Positions 59,694 through 64,000 of a stretch of DNA of 64,000 bases are shown here, piece after piece. The stretch is from Candidatus Parcubacteria bacterium (lineage in GTDB: Bacteria; Patescibacteria; ABY1; BM507; UBA12075). Each line of letters opens with the position of its first letter. The stretch's first letter is position 1. The position numbers and the translations under genes were made by a program. The notes beneath the pieces are model-generated. The model searched no databases. It was not told the origin of the DNA and saw only the letters and a program-made list of their open reading frames with translations. The stretch spans positions 3,344 to 67,343 of the forward strand of contig PKTK01000005.1 in NCBI GenBank assembly GCA_002869165.1, given 5' to 3'.

Positions 59694-59723
59694 AAAGAAT
59701 CGCTATTGTTAGCGATTCTTTTT
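59694..59723 (+). terminator. Terminator of tRNA-Asp
   Basis: AAAGAATCGCT and AGCGATTCTTT form a perfect 11-bp stem with T residues after it. Confidence 0.85.
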
Positions 59724-59733
59724 GTATAAAAAA

Positions 59734-59763
59734 CACCGAAAGGACAATTGTATCCTTTCGGTG
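59734..59763 (-). terminator. Terminator of the beta-lactamase-like gene
   Basis: CACCGAAAGGA pairs with TCCTTTCGGTG; the A run before it becomes the U tract on the minus strand. Confidence 0.8.
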
Positions 59764-59777
59764 ATATGTAGTTTGAA

Positions 59778-60767
59778 TTACTTTGAGATATGCTCTGCAA
59801 GCATTTTTAATATCTCTCGATGCTTTATGTTGTCTCTCCCGTAGTATGTTCGATTGCAATTAAAAGCGCATACAGTAGAACTTGAAGGATGAACAGCGAG
59901 TAAGCCACCAGTATATCCTGCATGCAGATAAACTCCCCAGTCTTTAGTGGATTGGCCGTATAGGTCTTGGTGCCAACCAAGTCCCTGAGATCTTGTCCCG
60001 GCTTTGCTGTAATCAGTAAAAACTTTTTTAAGATTATCATTTGAAACGATTTTCTCTTCCAACCATAGTCTTCCAAATTTAGCCAAATCATTAGTGCTAG
60101 CGAAAACCCCAGCATTGCCAGCAATTCCACCCATTAGATCTGCTGATTCATCATGAGTATAACCCTGGACAATTTCCCCATTCCTAACTTCGGTTGGAGG
60201 AGAAGCTAGTTTTTCTTTATCACTTGATCCCAGCTTTGTGTTTAGCAAATCATGGGTTCTAAAAAAATCAGAAAAAGTAGCTCTTAATGGTTTTTGATAA
60301 ACGGTTTCAATAAGTTGACCTAAAAACAAATAGGTTATATTCTCATAATGTACATCCTCGGTAGCCTTTATTGGTGGTACGACTTTGAGAATTTCAACAC
60401 CAAAGCTATTTTGGTATTTATCCCTGTATTCAGAAAGTCTTATTTCGAAATTTGCCTGGTGAGTCATTAAGTCTTGAATGGTTAGCTCAGAATTTTCAAA
60501 GACTGGTAGATACTTTGCTACTTTATCTAAGGTGCTTAACTTTCCCTCTTCTTTTGCTGTTAAAATTATAGCAGATGTATAGAGCTTGGTAATTGAGGCT
60601 AAGTCGAAAAGCGTGTCAGAGGTGACAACGGTAGCGTCTGTATCAGAAAAGGTTCCAGTAGATAACCTAAACAACTCTTTCCCTTTCTTCATCACAAGCA
60701 CTGAGCATCCTGGCGACATTCTGCCCTTAACAGCTTGTTCAATTTTTTCTTTTAATTCTTTAACCAT
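59778..60767 (-). CDS. Serine beta-lactamase/esterase-family protein (class C-like fold)
   Basis: The 329-residue product has the SxxK motif in DLASITKLYTSA, a YEN (YxN) in DVHYENITYLFLG and HAGYTGG as the third box. These define the beta-lactamase/D-alanyl-D-alanine carboxypeptidase/esterase superfamily. No signal peptide is present, so it probably acts in the cytoplasm. Substrates may be an ester or peptide; lactam hydrolysis is not implied. It lies 3' of the GSCFA gene with a 57-bp gap and a possible own promoter. Confidence 0.83.
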   Translation of the reverse strand: MVKELKEKIEQAVKGRMSPGCSVLVMKKGKELFRLSTGTFSDTDATVVTSDTLFDLASITKLYTSAIILTAKEEGKLSTLDKVAKYLPVFENSELTIQDLMTHQANFEIRLSEYRDKYQNSFGVEILKVVPPIKATEDVHYENITYLFLGQLIETVYQKPLRATFSDFFRTHDLLNTKLGSSDKEKLASPPTEVRNGEIVQGYTHDESADLMGGIAGNAGVFASTNDLAKFGRLWLEEKIVSNDNLKKVFTDYSKAGTRSQGLGWHQDLYGQSTKDWGVYLHAGYTGGLLAVHPSSSTVCAFNCNRTYYGRDNIKHREILKMLAEHISK

Positions 60768-60824
60768 GATTATTTCTTGTTATAATGTTACTCTTATTAT
60801 ATAGATTATGGAAAAGTATTTCAA

Positions 60825-61799
60825 CTAATGTGAAAATTCTCCATTAACATATAAGCGTCCTGTGATTTTGCCTTGACTATTCACAAAAGGAACCCAAAAA
60901 TCCGAAAAAGATTTTTTTCTATCTTTTTTGTCACTGAAGTTATCAAAAAGCAAATTCGAAATTAGATTCACAGTTGCAGCTGTTACGTGTCTACCATCGT
61001 TTTGCCAAACTGGAAAATTTTGTTCAACTAAAGCTTGTACGATTTCATATGCTGGAAAATAATATATATTCTCAGTCATATTAATTACTTTGTGTAAAGC
61101 GATTAAAATCGTAGACTTGGAAATATTGTTTGCTTCTCTGATCGGTAATCCCGAGAAAGTATATTTCAACGGAACAGGAGAGACTGTAAATATAATTGGA
61201 AAATCACTCCCATAATTCTCCTTAATAGTTTTAACTAGTCTCAATACCACCCCTTCAATCTCGTCAACCTCAGCAAACCTTGACTGCCAAGGACTTGAAA
61301 CATCCTTGATAATTTCAAGAGGCAATTGGTTTACAATAAGATTATCGTCTTCTTTGTGACTCCATATTTCAGATAATCCAAAGGTGAAAAGAAAGCATGT
61401 CGCTTGTTTAATAATTTTTTTAGCATTTCTGCTAAAACTATCATTAGCCCTCTCTAATTCGGAGATTGAATTAAATGATGCCCATGTTCGCCAAGGATCT
61501 CTGAATTGATTAATGAGCTTAGAATCTTCTTTTTCAGAAATAATCCCAGCCTGCCAATCAACTTGTTCAAAAAGCCTGATTATTTCCATTGACATTGAAA
61601 AAGGATTATAGAGAATATCCCAGGGCATTTGTTCCTTTATCAAACCGGAATAATCTAGCCATCGATTGAAGTTTCTAGCAAAGCAACTTCCTATACCGAT
61701 TAATCCTTGAAAATCGATCTTTTCCTTTGGAGGATTAATTATAGGTAGGCTCGTATACCTCCATTTACTATTCGTTCTTGAGTGTCTTTTTGTGTCCAT
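60825..61799 (-). CDS. GSCFA-domain protein (SGNH-hydrolase-like)
   Basis: The 324-residue product has the family's name motif in GIGSCFARN (residues about 36-44), IIFTVSPVPLKYT near 197 and YFPAYEIV followed by NDGRHVT near the C-terminus. These correspond to the Ser, Asn/Thr and Asp-His blocks of GDSL/SGNH-type esterases; GSCFA proteins have no established activity. An AGGAGA lies 9 bases before the ATG at 61799, inside the MurA-like gene; the two genes overlap by 61 bp and are probably translationally coupled. Confidence 0.85.
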   Translation of the reverse strand: MDTKRHSRTNSKWRYTSLPIINPPKEKIDFQGLIGIGSCFARNFNRWLDYSGLIKEQMPWDILYNPFSMSMEIIRLFEQVDWQAGIISEKEDSKLINQFRDPWRTWASFNSISELERANDSFSRNAKKIIKQATCFLFTFGLSEIWSHKEDDNLIVNQLPLEIIKDVSSPWQSRFAEVDEIEGVVLRLVKTIKENYGSDFPIIFTVSPVPLKYTFSGLPIREANNISKSTILIALHKVINMTENIYYFPAYEIVQALVEQNFPVWQNDGRHVTAATVNLISNLLFDNFSDKKDRKKSFSDFWVPFVNSQGKITGRLYVNGEFSH

Positions 61800-63088
61800 T
61801 GTGATTCTCCTAGCTTAATATCAACATTTAGACTTTTCATGTCTTCAATGATATTTTGATAACCGCGGAATAATTGATAAGCTTCTATGATGTTCGTTTT
61901 TGCTAGACGAGCTGATGCTCCAATTAACAACGCAGCGCCTGCTCGAATATCTATTGCAGCTACAGTAACTGTTCTGCTATTTGGATATTTACCATTAACA
62001 ATAATGCTTTGCCCGTTTGCAGTTAAATCGTAGCCCATAATATTTAAGCCCTTAACATGTGTAGAACGACTATTATAGATCCTGTCGACTAGCTTTGTTT
62101 GTCCTTTGTGTTTACAAAGTCCAGAAATAACAATTGGACCCACGTCAGAAGGTATTCCTGGCCATGGTGTGCATTCAATTAATTTTGGATGAATTATTTT
62201 TGATACAGAAACACACAGTCCTTCTTTTGCGGTATTGCATTTCACATTCATTTTATCCAAAAGCTTGTTGACTGAGGGTAGTAATAATTTAACCCCTTTT
62301 AAACAAATGCTTCCTTCGGTTGCGATTGACATTGAAATATAAGTGAGAGCCACCGTTGTATCGTGTGGCAGTGAAATAGCTGCTTTAAAATGACTTATTT
62401 TTTTCATCGATAGAATCTTAATGACCCTATTTTTTAAGGTCACCTTTCTTCCCGTGGTTTTTCGCAGAAAATCAATAAGCACCTCTGTAACGGGTTCAAG
62501 AGCAACATTTCTTAATGTTAGCTCTCCCTTAAAAACTAAAGCTGCTATTAATGCATGAGCTGTAACTCCAACGCTTGGCCCAAACTTAGTTGAACAATCA
62601 AAATCAATTGTGTTATTTGTTTTTGTTCTTATAGCTAGAAATTTACCTTCGGCTTTACTAAGAGAAATTCCAAAAGCATGAATGAGGTCAATATGACGAT
62701 CAATTAATCTATCTGTAAAGCAACAACCACCGATACTGGAATCTATTTCAGTTCTACCAAATTTTAATGCAGACGCCGAAACAAGACAAATACTTGCACG
62801 ACTTTTTGAAATTGAAGTCATGTTAAAGTCAGCATTATTTGGTTTTACACGTAATGAGCTTTTAGACTGCCCTAGTTTAGCAATATCGTTTTCTTGCGCC
62901 CAGTCAATAATTGACATTACATCATCGCAAAAATGCATGTTATTTATCCAAGTTTCTTCATTTGATATTAACGATGCAAATAGTAGATGTACAGCAGAAA
63001 TCTTGTCGCCTGGAATCGCAACTTGTCCTTGAGCCTTGTTTCCCCCACATATAATTATGGAGGCATTCTTTTTTGTGTTTTTATCCAT
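61739..63088 (-). CDS. Divergent MurA-like enolpyruvyl transferase
   Basis: The 449-residue product aligns by eye with UDP-GlcNAc enolpyruvyl transferase (MurA) over its length. IPGDKISAVHLLFASL matches the substrate loop (Lys kept, the following Asn replaced), SRASICLVSASALKFG holds the conserved Arg, IGGCCFTDRLIDRHIDLI carries the catalytic Cys region, GIPSDVGPI the Asp, and IDIRAGAALLIGA the Arg of the C-terminal site. Loss of the Asn and strong divergence suggest a different acceptor. GGAGG 5 bases before ATG 63088 fixes the start. It heads an operon with the GSCFA gene. Confidence 0.8.
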   Translation of the reverse strand: MDKNTKKNASIIICGGNKAQGQVAIPGDKISAVHLLFASLISNEETWINNMHFCDDVMSIIDWAQENDIAKLGQSKSSLRVKPNNADFNMTSISKSRASICLVSASALKFGRTEIDSSIGGCCFTDRLIDRHIDLIHAFGISLSKAEGKFLAIRTKTNNTIDFDCSTKFGPSVGVTAHALIAALVFKGELTLRNVALEPVTEVLIDFLRKTTGRKVTLKNRVIKILSMKKISHFKAAISLPHDTTVALTYISMSIATEGSICLKGVKLLLPSVNKLLDKMNVKCNTAKEGLCVSVSKIIHPKLIECTPWPGIPSDVGPIVISGLCKHKGQTKLVDRIYNSRSTHVKGLNIMGYDLTANGQSIIVNGKYPNSRTVTVAAIDIRAGAALLIGASARLAKTNIIEAYQLFRGYQNIIEDMKSLNVDIKLGESQWTQKDTQERIVNGGIRAYL

Positions 63089-63144
63089 TTTTTCCTCCAA
63101 TATAAAGAGTAGTTTGTTAATGAACTTTTGATTTTATTATATAT

Positions 63145-63184
63145 AAAATCATTTTATCTTATACTATAAAAATGATTTTGTCAA
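63145..63184 (-). promoter_or_regulatory. Promoter and dyad upstream of the MurA-like gene
   Basis: On the minus strand TTGACA (63179-63184) is followed after 17 bases by TAAGAT (63156-63161). AAAATCATTTT (63145-63155) and AAAATGATTTT (63169-63179) form a perfect 11-bp inverted repeat around the -10 box, a likely operator. This near-consensus -35 differs from the extended -10 style of the rest of the window. Confidence 0.55.
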
Positions 63185-63242
63185 AAACTGTCAAGTTTTA
63201 TTAATTTATAGTTCGGATAAGGTTGATAGCTCGCCACAAAAT

Positions 63243-63270
63243 AAAATTATCCAAGATTGGATAATTTTTT
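63243..63270. terminator. Hairpin upstream of the MurA-like gene
   Basis: AAAATTATCC-AAGATT-GGATAATTTT with a following T run; read on the plus strand it is a good terminator. Confidence 0.6.
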
Positions 63271-63328
63271 TGTTGTTTTTGCTAACCCCTTATAGTACAC
63301 TCGAACTTTTTATAAGCAATGCTCTCTT

Positions 63329-63377
63329 AAAAAAAGAAGACCAATACTATTTTAATAGAATTGGTCTTTTTTCTTTT
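63329..63377 (-). terminator. Terminator of the last island gene
   Basis: AAAAGAAGACCAAT pairs with ATTGGTCTTTTTTCTTTT with a bulge; it follows the gene ending at 63396 on the minus strand. Confidence 0.7.
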
Positions 63378-63395
63378 AACAAAATTGTGAAAAAA

Positions 63396-63830
63396 CTAAC
63401 AGCGTTCTTTGGCTAATTCAAGCGTTTCAATAAACTCCTCTTCTGTCATGTCGTTTCCCACAAGACCAGGTGCCCATTTAAAAGGCTTTTCTTCTTCTTG
63501 AATTCGTTTTTCAAATTCTTCTTCTGAAAGAATTCTAAGAGGCTTTGTTTCTTTTCCGTTATGGTTTCCCACTTCAAAGCCGTAACCATTGTCAATGTTT
63601 GCAAGCATTTGGAATTCACCAAATTTGCTTTTGCGTTTGGGGAGTCGCTCCATTACTTGTATAAGGAGCTTTTTATCAAGGCAAACAACAATATCTTCAG
63701 TTTCTCGTACAAGAGCGGGGAAAAAGCCCATAAGACCATGGCTGAGCTCTAAAAAATGAGCTTGAACTTGCTGAAAGCCTGCAAGGTCTTTGTCCATGAC
63801 TTCGCCTAGTTTTTTTGGTATTTCGTTCAT
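63396..63830 (-). CDS. Small acidic protein, unknown function
   Basis: The 144-residue soluble product has no motif I recognise; LLIQVMERLPKRKSKFGEFQ and FKWAPGLVGNDMTEEEF look like ordered segments. A strong AAGGAGGG site lies 6 bases before its ATG. It is transcribed alone and lies between the MurA-like gene and the end repeat. Confidence 0.6.
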   Translation of the reverse strand: MNEIPKKLGEVMDKDLAGFQQVQAHFLELSHGLMGFFPALVRETEDIVVCLDKKLLIQVMERLPKRKSKFGEFQMLANIDNGYGFEVGNHNGKETKPLRILSEEEFEKRIQEEEKPFKWAPGLVGNDMTEEEFIETLELAKERC

Positions 63831-63976
63831 TTGATACCCTCCTTTTAATTATGTGTTGTTGTTATTTTGAAGTTCTTTCAAAATTTCTTAGATTTAATGT
63901 ATTTAATCATAGATATAAAAATAAAGCAAATTTATAGCCTTGGAATATAAAAATTATGCTTATTTTCCTTAACAAA

Positions 63977-64000
63977 AGTTCGAGCCTCGTCACTCCCGCA
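63977..64000 (+). mobile_element. attR-like copy of the tRNA-Asp 3' end
   Basis: An exact 24-base match to 59665-59688. The upstream part of the tRNA is absent: it is preceded by A/T-rich DNA unlike a tRNA. The window ends here, so the repeat may extend further. Confidence 0.7.

Larger units (their letters stand above)
59689..63976. mobile_element. Probable integrated island between tRNA-Asp 3'-end repeats
   Basis: The 4.3 kb between the two 24-base repeats holds four minus-strand genes (serine beta-lactamase-like, GSCFA protein, MurA-like enzyme and an unknown) and is visibly less A+T-rich in its genes than the rest of the window. The tRNA stays whole while a 3' fragment lies at the far end, the expected product of site-specific integration. 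No integrase is visible, so the element may have lost it, depend on another, or continue past the window. Confidence 0.55.

Noticed and set aside
60586..60804. 72-codon plus-strand frame opposite the beta-lactamase-like gene
   Set aside because: It is antisense to clear SxxK-motif coding sequence and lacks an RBS.

Overview
The window is an A+T-rich, densely packed bacterial chromosome segment with short intergenic gaps, long perfect-stem terminators and few Shine-Dalgarno sites. The gene content (dnaA/dnaN, rpmH-rnpA-yidD-yidC, PNPase, bactofilin, desulfoferrodoxin and rubrerythrins, GH57, GlgA and GH130 enzymes, a bifunctional SIS-domain phosphoglucose/phosphomannose isomerase, many small unrecognised membrane proteins) fits a fermentative member of the Candidate Phyla Radiation (Patescibacteria, most like Parcubacteria). 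That assignment is inferred from gene content and style; there is no rRNA in the window to confirm it.

Layout. 1-8 kb: a partial PLD-family enzyme, a DnaQ-like exonuclease, an apparent non-coding RNA locus (about 1.92-2.37 kb), tsaD, tRNA-Glu, two membrane proteins, a hexose-phosphate isomerase, a yebC gene broken by one in-frame stop, and ruvC. 8-17 kb: an alpha-glucan/carbohydrate cluster in two units, each with its own GlgA-type glycosyltransferase, together with a GH57 enzyme, an APH-fold kinase, a PHP phosphoesterase, a P-loop kinase, an (alpha/alpha)6 glycosidase and a convergent GH130 gene. 17-28 kb: pnp, a NYN protein, rpsO, an OmpR-type regulator with a cytosolic multi-PAS kinase, an oxygen-defence operon (rubrerythrin, rubredoxin-rubrerythrin, desulfoferrodoxin), mutM and a CysQ-like phosphatase. 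28-36 kb: a broken LpxH-like phosphoesterase, an M23 peptidase, tRNA-His and tRNA-Arg, a GalT-like protein and a class A penicillin-binding protein. 36-41 kb: the replication-origin neighbourhood. 41-47 kb: small accessory genes on the minus strand. 47-59 kb: trxB, rnhB, yraN, a second structured RNA candidate, surface and redox membrane proteins, an SdpR/SdpI pair and a TrmH-like methylase. 59.6-64 kb: tRNA-Asp followed by a probable integrated island.

Three observations stand out. (1) The last 24 bases of the window exactly repeat the 3' end of the tRNA-Asp gene at 59.6 kb. The two copies bracket a 4.3 kb island carrying a divergent MurA-like enolpyruvyl transferase, an overlapping GSCFA-domain protein and a serine beta-lactamase-family protein, as expected for integration into a tRNA gene. 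Shorter or decayed 3'-end copies also lie beside tRNA-His, tRNA-Arg and perhaps tRNA-Glu. (2) Four genes (yebC, an LpxH-like phosphoesterase, one member of a tandem paralogue pair, and a small unknown gene) are each split by a single in-frame stop, with well-preserved protein sequence on both sides. (3) Two intergenic loci (about 2048-2370 and 51069-51203) have promoters and strong secondary structure but no convincing coding potential; I could not place them in a known RNA family.

Promoters in the window are mostly of the extended -10 type (TGnTATAAT). At several genes the -10 box is so close to the ATG that the mRNA should be leaderless. Genes with strong AGGAGG sites are mainly small accessory ones.
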